Shown one piece after another: positions 11,401-23,200 of a stretch of 64,000 bases of DNA. Source of the stretch: Nematostella vectensis (Eukaryota > Cnidaria > Anthozoa > Actiniaria > Edwardsiidae); contig NC_064035.1 in NCBI RefSeq assembly GCF_932526225.1, positions 12,902,566-12,966,565 of the forward strand. Direction: 5' to 3'. Made by a program: the position numbers and the translations under genes. The notes below the pieces were generated by a model that was not told where the DNA came from, ran no database searches, and was given only the letters and a program-made list of their open reading frames with translations. Positions within the stretch are counted from its first letter, which is position 1. The number at the start of each line of letters is the position of its first letter.

Positions 11401-13094
11401 TGTACAACACATTGGAACCTGAGGTACCCGCGCATTAATGGGGAGGCAATAACCAGGATCCCAAGCCCTTAGTCGGTTACGCCACGCACAGCTCGCTGAA
11501 ATATTCACTGAAAAAAATAGGGGTCTTTTTCCCGCTTGCGTCTCTTGGGAATAGGTGTGTTGCTATAGTAATGTAGTCATGTCGTCATCATGTGTAGCAC
11601 ACTACGACCTAGGTCGACATTGCTGCCTTTAGCCTTTGTTCTTCTTTGTCCAGTCACGCACGCGCATACGAAGACAGCAGGCAGCTTAATCACCCTTAGT
11701 TGCTATTACTATTTACAATAAAGACCAAATTAAATGTTACCAGATCTGAAATTCAAATCTGATTTCCTTTTAGAATCGCATAATATGGCTTTTAGAAAAA
11801 AATACACCCAAAAAATTGGAAGACTTTTCACACCCAAGCTTTGATAAAACGGAAATTGGTCAGATATATATGTTATATACCAGCTGGGAGGTCCGTATCG
11901 TCATATACCCCCCCCCCCCCCCCCCCATTGAGGGGGTTGGAAATTCCAGAGGGGTGGGGAGTAATACCTCCTACACCCTCAAAAAGGGGGGCTATCAATA
12001 TTTTCTGGAACTACACATTGTCGCGCGCGTTGCAAAATCATTATGGCGGGAAATTGTCAAATCACAGGGACAGGGAGTTTGAAGCCGACGATTTTCCTTT
12101 AAGTCAATGATTCTAGATAAAATAACAAATAAAATGCCGATTTAGTGTGAAGATCTATAACCTCGAGAGTAAACATCCAGTTTTCGATGGTCATTTTAGA
12201 AATCAACTCACTATTATGAGCTTTGTAGGTTAGCGGTTTGGAATCGCGGGGTCCGGATCGTTGGATCGTAGAATATCGGACCTCAAGAGAGCTAATCAGA
12301 GCGCGCGATTTGATTGTTACCGGACCCCGAAAAAAATAAAGTATTTTTTAATAAAATTACGTTCTCCGTTTTTCGTATCCCTTGCTCAACCGTGTTCCCC
12401 TTGGCTAATCCCTTTTCGGATATTTTGATTTGTATTTATTCAATACAGATATAACGTTTACAACGATATTAAAAAAATAACTAAGACAAAAATGCTTCTT
12501 CACTCTTGATCCTTGGAGCAAAAGTAAAATAAAAAACGCAATCCGTTCCTATTATTCCAGAAAGAATATGACTTGAAATGGTGTTTGTCCTATTCGAAAG
12601 CTTTTCTTCAAATCATGTTGCTAGGCTGGCGCCAAAATCGACAAGAACAATAAAGAAGAACTGAAAAACTATTTATCCCTATAACATTGGACTGTCTGTC
12701 TTCGAATTGAGGATGTTAGGGATAAAAACAACACAAGGTTTGTTAATCAATGTTTGTCGTCTGCAGAATCCCAAATGAATATTTCGCAGCCCTTAGTGTG
12801 GTAGGGGCCGCATGAAAATGAAAAAAAAAAACATTTATGATAAGCGTAACAATAAATGTTATCAACAATGGCGAAAAAAAAATCACAATATTCAAAAGTG
12901 TGATTGGAGGTTCCCCTATTGGCAGCTGCAAGGACAGAGCAGGATCAACGACCATTGGCTTGCATCTATTAAATATTTCATCGCATGGCTATTCGCATTT
13001 TAAATTTAAATTACCTCACGAAAAAATAGCTCTCGCTCAATTTAAAGCAAGAAAACATCCTTAGGGTCCGTAGGATACTCTAGTATTTTGGAGA
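11401..13094. other. intergenic, no gene recognised
   Basis: 5' flank of the K2P gene. Includes a poly-C run near 11910 and a short inverted pair CGGGGTCCGG/CCGGACCCCG at about 12247-12329 that may bound an 80-bp MITE. No splice-flanked coding exon was seen. Confidence 0.5.
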
Positions 13095-16000
13095 ATGAAT
13101 TTTACAGCTAGCCAGAAGAAACAGCTCGTTCCCGTAGTTTTATTTTTAGCAAATCTCTTTTACTTGTATATCGGCGGCTGCATTTTCAGGGCCATTGAGG
13201 AGCACCCTGTGATACAACCAAAAACTTCACATGAAGTAGAGGAGCTACTGGAACTTCTAAAAGAAAGTAACGCAGGAAAGCTACTTCCGGGTGATTTCAA
13301 CAGCAAGGAGATCGTGTCTAGACTTAGCGACGATGAACTGGGGAAAATAGACGGCAATTTAGCAGCGATCAACCACGAGAGAAGTCTTGCCTCAAAACCC
13401 AAATGGAGCTTCTCCAATGCTATGTTTTTTGCTACAACTATAGTGACTACGATAGGTGAGTCTCGGAAACACAGTGAAACGTGAGTGAAACGGTAAGACA
13501 GAGAAGCCCTGGGCTTCCGATAATGCTAGAAGAAACGGATATATTTATGCTTAATCATACGTTCTATAGTGTGAAGCTACCTTTAAATACAGAAATACGG
13601 CAGGGGATGAAAAGGGAGAAATCAATTAAGGACATCTGTAACCCGAGTAACTGTCTCACGATACGCGTATTTCATTGCTCTATGTTATGGTGAAATCAAA
13701 AAAGGAATAGATCTTATATCTGCTCCTGGCGAATAACTACCTACCGATCACCCACGGAAAACACTGGGGCCGGTTCCTGAAAAGCCGATAAGCGCTAACA
13801 ACCTAGGCTTAAATTTGCCCTAACCCACGATTGAATTGTCTGTTCCGAAACGCTGGTTAGCACTAACTCTTGGTTAGTTTGGAGATAAAATCTAACCCTG
13901 CTCGCGAGGGGGGTTAACTTGCTAACCTACGGTTTAGTTGGTTTAACACAGGCCTCCCAAACGTTGTAGTAGAACTAAAGTTTCATAAAATGGTTGCCGA
14001 CAGGGAGCATGCAGAATACCCGTCCACAAAGAGTTAGCAATGAGACTTCACACCTCGATTTCTATAGAACGAGGCAGTAAATACAAGGAAAATGCAAATA
14101 AGTGGACGGGTATTCTGCAGTTTAGCCGCCGACAGAAAGACGTTACACAAAAACGATGTAGGGATCAAATGTCCTAACATTTCGCTTTTCATGCGACATT
14201 CGTTGCAATGCTGAATCGAAAACTGTGCTGGGACAGACAGAAGGTTACATGAAATTTATACTTGAAATGAATCTATCTCGCTAGTGTCACACACCAGCTC
14301 GAATCCTGACATTTTTGGAAATGAAATAGAGGTAATTACAGGCGATTTAGAGGTTATTGGGGCTTTCGGGAACGGCGAGTTATACGAAGGTTAGCTAACC
14401 TACGATTAGCGAATTTTAACCCAGGATTAGGCGCTGATCTAGGGTTAAGTTAATCGGGCTTTCAGGAACCGGCCCCTGGTCTCTAGACCATATCCGGATG
14501 GGGAAGGGGTAGAGTGGGCTCTGAAGGTTACGTGTTAGCAGATCGTCCCTCTTTTTCCTACATCACGCATCTGTGCGGCAGTTCTTTCTGAAGCCCTATG
14601 CAAATTCCATCCGTTTTTTGGAGTGTCAAGCTCTCTTGTTTTGTTGTCGCGTAATCCAAACACAAGGCGATGACGCAAAAACTGGTCTGGAGTGATCTTG
14701 CTGAATTCACGCCGTCCCACACCAAGCGGATTTTTTTCTATCTTTCGGCTACGTTCGAATGGTGGAGATCTAAGGCCTGCGTTGAAGGTATCGTGATAAT
14801 GCGCTAGCCATTGCTTTTACTAACCCGCTCCGATGATTCTCTGATTTTCACTGTATTCTTGCGGGGCTTGTGCCGGATACCACTATAAACTATCCCAGAC
14901 TTTCTCTGATGCAATAAATGACCCTTGTCATTTGCATCCCCAGGTTATGGCAATCTCGCACCAGTCACCACGGGCGGGCGAATGTTCTGCATCATCTATG
15001 CCCTCATAGGGATACCGCTGACCTTGATGTTGCTCGCTGTCGTCAGTACTGTAATCGTGCAGAAACTTAACGACGCATGCGCATATGTGGTTGGGTACAT
15101 TCGCAAGAATTTCTACAAGGGCTACGAGTTTGAGGCTGCTAGCGGCGAGATCAATGCCCCGGTCTGGCTAGCCCTCCCGATCATTTTTGTGTTCCTCACC
15201 TTAATGTCATCCGTGTACTGCGCGCTGGAAGGCTGGGACTTCGGGACGTCACTTTATTTCATCTTTATCACGTTCACAACAATAGGCTTCGGTGATGTGG
15301 TTCCCAAGAGCCGAGCGGTAGGTGTCAAAACGTAACAAAATCCTTGTTTAGGTGAAAGATGATGATATTGACGGCGGTAATAACTGTGATTAGTGTTTAT
15401 GACAATTATGATTATGATGATGATGATGGTGACGATAATCATGGTGATGATTATAATGATGATGGTAAGATGATGATGGTGGTGATTAAAATGCTCATGG
15501 CATGATGATGATAATGGAGATGTTTATGTCAATAATGATAGTAAATGTATGAGGCATTATATAAAATACAGTAGAAAATGCGTTGAAATGCGTAGAAAAT
15601 GCGTCCGCTGGGGCGTCAGGTCATTGTGGCTAAGTAAAGTCGAACGATTAAATTCATACCGGGTCATACCATTAGTTTTTTTAAATGCACGCACATTTTT
15701 TGAGTTGCTATTTAAGAAAAGTGGATCACATTTTCATTACGTATCAGAAAGACAACACAATTTGCCATATCATATATCATTCAGGAAAGTTCTGCTTAGG
15801 GAAAATTAAGACCTGAAGTGCAATAGACCCAATGCGTACGCACTGTGTCCTAAGATTAGAAAGATCCATAGCACAATTTGTATCTAGGTGAAAAAAGTTA
15901 AGGACATACGAAAAGTTATACGAAACCATATTCACAGTAATTCACTGCATGGGTACAAAATCTCACTGTGACGCGAAGGCTATTAGGATCGCATTAGGAC

Positions 16001-16860
16001 GAAGGTGGAATTATCTGAAGGCTAGTGTGGACTGCATTGAAACCGACACCAGCCCTACCTCCTGCTATTGCACGTGGTCGTATGAGGCATGACTGCACGT
16101 GGGAATGTTAACGCCGTTCTCCTCTGACTTGTTAGTACTTGGTGTAATAACTTTACAGCGGCACCTCCATTGAATCCGGATTTTGCTATATAACTACTGT
16201 ACTTGGCTACCGCCATTTAGCGACCAACCTCTGTCTAGCGACCACCTTTCACGGTCCTGAGGGTTGCCAAATAAGAGAGGCGCCACTTTATATGAAAGAC
16301 ATTTAACATGGCCGGGTAAAATACGCTAATCTAGGGATAACAAACTGCATAACAATTACTAGGTCTAATCAGTAACAAGTATCGTCAACTTAAAGATAAT
16401 ATAATCTATTAATGCATGTAAATTAATGTGTGTAAAGCATGTTGCATGACAGAGTGTTGTTCTGTTCTCACTGTTCCTACAGCTGACTCTAATATTTCAG
16501 GGAATCTGGATCAACACAACATTGCTCTACGTTGGGTTGTCTGTGGTTTCCATAACCATCAACCTATGCGCCACGGGCGTCGCCAGGCAGATGCAGAAGA
16601 CCGGCAAATACATCAAGATCTTGCAGTTTTTCTCAGTTGATGACGACGATACGCCTGAGCACGACGGAGCGTCCGCTGGTCATGGCACAGAGGGCACGGA
16701 GAGGGGGAACGATAGCGACCGTTTTGAAATGCAGACATTGGAAGACGAGGAAGAGAATTCGCGAACGAGGGTAATGCTAGCTGGCGACGACGAGACAGGC
16801 ACGAAACTCAACATCACGAGGGATTCTACCGGCAGATGTTATGGCTCGGTGCAGGAATAA
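13095..16860 (+). CDS. two-pore-domain (K2P) potassium channel
   Basis: Three exons, 13095-13455, 14944-15317 and 16501-16860, join in phase (1, then 0) to give 364 residues, a normal size for the family. Order: M1 at about residues 11-32; a long M1-P1 extracellular loop; first pore with TTIGYG at 118-123, split by intron 1 inside the first Gly; M2; M3; second pore with TTIGFG at 232-237; M4 after intron 2; and an acidic cytoplasmic tail. Two selectivity filters in one chain define K2P background K+ channels, which act as dimers in the plasma membrane. The GYGNLAP filter context resembles TWIK/TREK/TALK-type rather than TASK-type members; subfamily is not settled. The intron in the first GYG codon is a known conserved site in this family. 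Starts at the first in-frame ATG of a frame opening into M1. Confidence 0.93.
13766..14476. mobile_element. about 710-bp MITE with GGGGCCGGTTCCTGAAA termini, with a nested hairpin
   Basis: Left end GGGGCCGGTTCCTGAAAAGC and right end, inverted, match over about 25 bp. The subterminal parts share GGTTAGCTAACC-like motifs. Inside is a perfect 17-bp inverted repeat, GCAGAATACCCGTCCAC, at about 14009 and 14102, suggesting a second element inserted within the first. The whole lies in K2P intron 1. Confidence 0.75.
15360..15545. repeat. (GAT)n-rich microsatellite in K2P intron 2
   Basis: Interrupted GATGAT/GGTGAT trinucleotide repeats about 40 bp after the donor of K2P exon 2. The rest of this intron, to 16500, shows nothing recognisable. 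Confidence 0.75.
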
Positions 16861-17065
16861 AATAGATGATTTAAACAGGGAATAGTATCTACTGTATAGG
16901 ACTCTTATTTATTTGCTGGGCCCTAATTACGTTAAAAGTTATAACTATTACGGGGATTAGTAGTTTTTAGAAGACAACTGGACCGAGTATCTCACATTCT
17001 AGAAGACAATTCGACGAGTATCTGAAAACAAAGAGCATTGGAAAAAACTCGCTTACCTATGAAGA

Positions 17066-17071
17066 AATAAA
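17066..17071 (+). terminator. candidate poly(A) signal for the K2P gene
   Basis: AATAAA 206 bp downstream of the stop codon. It is the first such hexamer after the gene. Confidence 0.5.
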
Positions 17072-17539
17072 GCGAAAATATAGAACTAGATAGACTCTGT
17101 AGATAAACAAAAAACCGATAGAGCGATTATTTTTGGGGGGTTGTATTTATGAATAAATCAATTTCTACTTTGGCAGGCAGTGCTGAAAAACGCAAGACTA
17201 GTTCCAGTACCGCGCGGTTAAACCAGCCTTTTTGTTTTGAAATGGCGGCTTTTTACCGGCGAACTGTCACATTTTGGCGAATGCTAAGAAAACTAGACAG
17301 AACCTAAGGCTATAATTTTCTTTATGACTCCCTCATTATCACACAAATCTGTCATCTTTTGTACAGTATGGTTTTAGTGCTGTACAGTTAGTCAAATTAG
17401 CGACTGAAGCCAGCCTTTCGTACCTTTTCTCGAACGATTCAACACTACGATTGTGCTTGTTTCGCCAGAGCACACGCATGCGCATACGTTATTCAGCACT
17501 GTCCGTTTGGCATATTCCTTCTCTTACTCTCTCTTCCCT

Positions 17540-18835
17540 AGGGCCTATTCCCCCCTTCGGCTCTCTCTCTCTCTCCCCCAGGGCACATCCTTCGGCTCTC
17601 TCTCTCTCTCCCCCAGGGCACATCCCTCGGCTCTCTCTCTCTCTCTCTCTCCCCCAGGGCACATCCCTCGGCTCTCTCTCTCTCTCTCTCTCCCCCAGGG
17701 CACATCCCTCGGCTCTCTCTCTCTCCCCCAGGGCACATCCCTCGGCTCTCTCTCTCTCTCCCCCAGGGCACATCCCTCGGCTCTCTCTCTCTCTCCCCCA
17801 GGGTACATCCCTCGGCTCTCTCTCTCTCCCCCAGGGTACATCCCTCGGCTCTCTCTCTCTCCCCCAGGGTACATCCCTCGGCTCTCTCTCTCTCCCCCAG
17901 GGCACATCCCTCGGCTCTCTCTCTCTCTCCCCCAGGGCACATCCCTCGGCTCTCTCTCTCTCCCCCAGGGCACATCCCTCGGCTCTCTCTCTCTCCCCCA
18001 GGGCACATCCCTCGGCTCTCTCTCTCTCCCCCAGGGCACATCCCTCGGCTCTCTCTCTCTCCCCCAGGGCACATCCCTCGGCTCTCTCTCTCTCCCCCAG
18101 GGCACATCCCTCGGCTCTCTCTCTCTCCCCCAGGGCACATCCCTCGGCTCTCTCTCTCTCCCCCAGGGCACATCCCTCGGCTCTCTCTCTCTCTCCCCCA
18201 GGGTACATCCCTCGGCTCTCTCTCTCTCCCCCAGGGCACATCCCTCGGCTCTCTCTCTCTCTCCCCCAGGGTACATCCCTCGGCTCTCTCTCTCTCCCCC
18301 AGGGCACATCCCTCGGCTCTCTCTCTCTCTCCCCCAGGGTACATCCCTCGGCTCTCTCTCTCTCCCCCAGGGTACATCCCTCGGCTCTCTCTCTCTCCCC
18401 CAGGGTACATCCCTCGGCTCTCTCTCTCTCCCCCAGGGTACATCCCTCGGCTCTCTCTCTCTCTCCCCCAGGGCACATCCCTCGGCTCTCTCTCTCTCCC
18501 CCAGGGCACATCCCTCGGCTCTCTCTCTCTCCCCCAGGGCACATCCCTCGGCTCTCTCTCTCTCTCCCCCAGGGCACATCCCTCGGCTCTCTCTCTCTCC
18601 CCCAGGGCACATCCCTCGGCTCTCTCTCTCTCCCCCAGGGTACATCCCTCGGCTCTCTCTCTCTCCCCCAGGGTACATCCCTCGGCTCTCTCTCTCTCCC
18701 CCAGGGTACATCCCTCGGCTCTCTCTCTCTCCCCCAGGGTACATCCCTCGGCTCTCTCTCTCTCCCCCAGGGTACATCCCTCGGCCCTCTCTCTCTCCCC
18801 CGGGGTACATCCCTCGGCTCTCTCTTCCGTAAAGC
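17540..18835. repeat. 33-bp minisatellite, about 39 copies, each like a 3' splice site
   Basis: Unit is CGGCTCTCTCTCTC plus TCCCCCAGGGCACATCCCT, alternating GCACATCC and GTACATCC forms and varying in CT count (33 or 35 bp). Edge copies are degenerate, as expected for slippage-driven growth. All six frames stay open for hundreds of codons because the unit has few stops; these are not genes. Every unit reads pyrimidine tract-CAG/G on the plus strand. Confidence 0.95.
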
Positions 18836-19032
18836 CCATTCCCTCCGCTCTATTCCGTAGGTTCCATTCTTCCCTAGGCCCCATACCTCCCCTGGGGTTC
18901 TGACTGCTATTGGAGATCGTTTCGGGTTCTCTTACTTGCTTACTTTCCCCTTATTTGTACCGCGGCATTTTCTATTTTGGTTAATCACAGTAAGAAGCAT
19001 AAATAAGTATCAAGTGGGTGAGGCGTTGCGGC

Positions 19033-19422
19033 ATACAGTCGATTGACAAAACGTTGTCGTCAACCCGGCTTCGCAACTACGCAACAAACCCGCATGTAAT
19101 TATGGGCATAAATCACTGAAGCCCCACCCTCAAGCCACCATTACCGCGTCTAAGTCTAAAGTAATGCAGTGGCTAATATGTGCAGCTAGGCGCGGGTCAG
19201 TAAGCAGCTCTTACAAGCTGCAATTTGATTGGGCAAAAGAACAATATCCGCACCTCGACACAAAGAACGAGAAGAATAGAGACAAAAGAACTCCTTTGTA
19301 GAACGAAGATAATAGGAGACAAAGCAGCTGCGTACTTACTCCTAGGCGCTCCAGTGGTTTTACCCATGCTTACACGTGGGCTTGTCACGTGGCCGCAAAA
19401 CGTTTTGTCAATCGACTGTATT
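19033..19422. mobile_element. Tc1/mariner-like MITE
   Basis: Perfect inverted termini ACAGTCGATTGACAAAACGT (extended to about 23 bp) flanked by TA on each side, about 390 bp, no transposase. TA duplication and CAGT-type ends fit Tc1/mariner. Confidence 0.8.
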
Positions 19423-20281
19423 CTGTAAGCTTCACGGGGTCACTGTAGTACCACGTGACACCACGAAGATTCGTCGCATTCGGGGGGGACCCTTTGGCGG
19501 TTATTGCAAACAATCCCCCTCCCCCCTTTGCTGGCCCAGCGATGATATAACGCAACTAAATTGACCTTTTTTTATTGCATCATACCAAATTCTAACGTCG
19601 AGATTATAATTTTAACAGAACATTGCTCTATTGATGAACGACGAACACGCCGGACTGCCACGGAGCGAACAATTTTAAAATATGGATTTGTGTCGTGTAT
19701 CTTTCGCAGCTTTACACAACAGTAAGATATCTTCTTACGATTAGAAATTTTAAAGTTAATAAACCCGTGCAAACAGCGCCAACATTCCTGGCATCACTAC
19801 ACTCGCTGCCCACAAGACAAAGGAAACGTCTCAGCACCTCCTAACATGGTGCTAAAGCGCCAACATTGCTTGACCAGCGTCTCGCCAGAAAAGGTTGACG
19901 CTATTTGCGCAGGATTTAGCTGCTAGGCTTCAGACAAAAACAGCATCACTGGATTGAGAATAGCCTCGAGGATAACGCCGGAAATTATTACTTTCACGTT
20001 ATCAGTGTTTAAACGGGCAAATTATTTATTATTTAGAAAATTATTTATCCCCCTTCTATGACGGTTAATGTGTCGAGTGTCGTTTTACAAAATTATATAC
20101 GCTAAAAAAAAAATGCGTCTTGCGTACAGTACTAGCACAAGCGAAGGTCCTTTAGAAATGTACCTACTCAATATATTGGGCTGTTTCTTTAGCGAATTGG
20201 TTTTATATGAACTCTTTAACGTATCATCAATTATTTATCGAATTAAATATTAAGTGATCACTTGACACGGTAGGTGTAGAT
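19423..20281. other. 3' flank of SOAT, no other gene seen
   Basis: Downstream of the minus-strand SOAT stop. The short frames have no recognisable domain. Confidence 0.5.
20035..20040 (-). terminator. candidate poly(A) signal for SOAT
   Basis: AATAAA on the minus strand about 245 bp after the SOAT stop codon at 20282. Confidence 0.4.
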
Positions 20282-23200
20282 TCAGCTTTTTCCTATACAC
20301 TCACTGCTCCATGACCGGGGAGTAAGCATCGAGATCAAGTCTTGCTGTAAACAACAAAGAACCACACTCAGCTCACTGCCAATGGGCCTCTGAAACTACC
20401 CTTAATTAGAAACGCTATGAAAATTATGAGCGTCCCTTCTTGAGAGTATATCTTACGTTTTTCCTGGGGCAGTTTTGGGTTGCGTACCACTCCTGGCTGT
20501 AAAGACACATGAGCAGGCCATTGCCAAGGAAGAGGGTGATCCACATGAAGATGTTCCACCACTGAGAGTGCTTGTTGTGCTTGCTCGGCTTCAGGAAGAC
20601 GAAGGACACTGAATATGGGCAACATGAGTGTTACTCTCGGGCATAAATCCACGATGAACCTGCTTTACCCCCCCCCACCCCCACCCCCACCCCATCCCCC
20701 CTCAAAAAAATCAAACAAAGAAGTAAAGAAAGAAATTAGGATTAAAAAATGCACGTGTCATGACACTATGTGTCTAACTGGCCCAAATTGGTCAAGCGAG
20801 TTCCTGGCACATAGCGATATCAAACTTACAGGAAGCGTTATCCAACACGCCTTCATGATTTGAGTAGAGTCATATAATGCCTTGCAGGGTCATATATGTT
20901 CAATACTCACGTCCAACACCCCCAAACATGGTGAAGAGGATCGGGAAGAAAAACCGGAAGGCAAACATCAGCACGTACTCATGTGCAATGGCAGAGACGA
21001 CGAATACAGCGACAGTGGAGAGATTACGATTATTCGTCAGCTGAAAATGCAACACAAAATCACATGATTGTACAACTACTAATCAGGGCGGCCCATATAA
21101 GTAGTTTGTTTGTTAATAAGATTGTTCCCATCAATCACAAATTATCACATTTACTCTAACTGAGATTGTGGCTCAAATTTCACAAAAGACTTCACCAAGA
21201 TTTAGGAAATACGACTAAACTATAAAAATAGATAACACCTTTGGATTGGAACTAGCAATTAGTAATTCTAGCCTTGAAAGGGCGAAAATGAGTAAATTGC
21301 TTTACTAGACAGATGTTATGAAAGAAACACTGTGGGGAAAATTCGAGGCTTAAGTGCACTGTTTTATATGTTGGTATTCAAAAAGCAATAACGCCAAAGA
21401 AATGGCGATTATTTTCATTTGAGTTAATTCCAAGTGCTTTCTAGCGTCAAAGAGTACACAACAAAAGAATACCAAGTTTGCAAATATATGATTATAAATA
21501 TACCTGCACTAGATCTTTGTAGATGTATGTGTAGAGCCAGTCGTGGACAACGACATTCCAGGTGCGGTACCAATCAGCATAAGAAGGTGCGTTCCACCAA
21601 TCCTATTTAGTACCGAAATAAAGCCAGTCAGAAAGTGCTACACGGATATTGTTTCCTCTCTATAAAATGTTGACAAGGCACTTGAAATTGTTCAGCAAGG
21701 TCTCGAAGCCTTACCTTGTAAAACATTCTGTCTGCAAATCTTGTCATCTCGGCAAAGGCATTGAGCCAGGAGTGTAGAATGGCAAAGAAACCAAGAACAA
21801 GAACCATAGTACCAGGAAGCATACAGCTAAACGCTGATAAAATTAGGTTCCTAAATAAAATGTTAGATTAATACAAGTTGAAACCTAGATTGAGAGAATG
21901 AAAAGAATGACAAGAGTATGGTTTTTCAAGCCTTACTTGAAGTTCCCTGCCTCTTTGCCTGTGTTTCTGAAGACTGGCACACAGAATCTCGCAAACACAT
22001 AATATGTGTACAGGATGCACATTGCCACTTGGAAAAAGTTGGAGACAACATAGTCCCAGCGAATACAAGGCGTCCTAAAAGGGTATAGTTAACATAAAAA
22101 GAAGATAAGAACATGAGTTTAGGTGAGTTTGGGTGGTCCACCCCCAGAAGTTTGTTTGTAGTCATTATAATGACATTTGGTTGGTTGAGCTACCTAGGCT
22201 ATGCCAACTAGTAGAAAAATTGCTAAGAATTCTCATGAAAATTTATATATTATGGGGTTTTCCCAGAAATAAAGACCAAGTGAAGTTTTGATAACACCCG
22301 AATGGAGCCTAAAATGCTTGCTATGCCAACACAAATAAAAGTGTGTGTTGTTTTAAAGCTGCTTTGTGTTTTATAGTGCTTGGCTAGAAGAAATTAACTA
22401 ATACAATAAAATAACAAATTTTGTGGTTGTAATGTTTTCATAGGAGCCTAAAGAGTAGAAGTTTTTATGCTATTTAAAGAAAATGGTCATTTTTTTTAGG
22501 AATAACTCACATTGGGTAATGGTCTCGATACACCAGGGTGGGACAGAACAAAAAGTACAAATATTGGCCAAACTCAGGTATCTCATTCTCATTTTCACTG
22601 GTGTCTGAGCTCTGACTTGCAACACTGCCTATAGAAAACAACAATTCCAAATCAACATTTGAACAGGGAATACTACATTTGAAGAGCTTGGTTGCAGTAA
22701 GGTGATGGTGATGATAATCCTTGGAATGTAAAACAACTCTGCAGGTGCCGATCTGGGAAATCCAAAAGGGGTGGGGGGCAAGGTAGGTGTTTAAAAAAAG
22801 AGAAGCAGGATTTATCATTTTTCTGATGATTTCCTTACATTTCTTGTTTTTTTCTAAGCCAAATATCTGAAAATAGGTGGGGGGTGGTCTTGACCAGCCT
22901 CTAGATCCACCCTTGCTCCCTACAGTTATGTTTTACCTGATGTCTGACTTGTTACAGAACATAACACTTTAGGCACATTAGACCGAACAAATGCATGAAC
23001 TTTGAGAATAAGACGAATCTGAAAAAAAGATTGAACAATTAACCAAATGGTTTGACAGGTAGTACAAAGTCAAGCTAGTGATTTAGAACATACCTGTTCT
23101 GTTAAAATGATTATTGATGAGACAGGGGGGAGGTCATGTGTATAAACCTCCTGGATAGGAAACACACAGAACACAACAATATAGCCAATGTAGCCCACAA

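Noticed and set aside
17451-18884. Open frames of 370-470 codons on both strands in the CT-rich array
   Set aside because: All frames stay open because a 33-bp unit without stops is repeated. The translations are pure repeats with no start context or domain.
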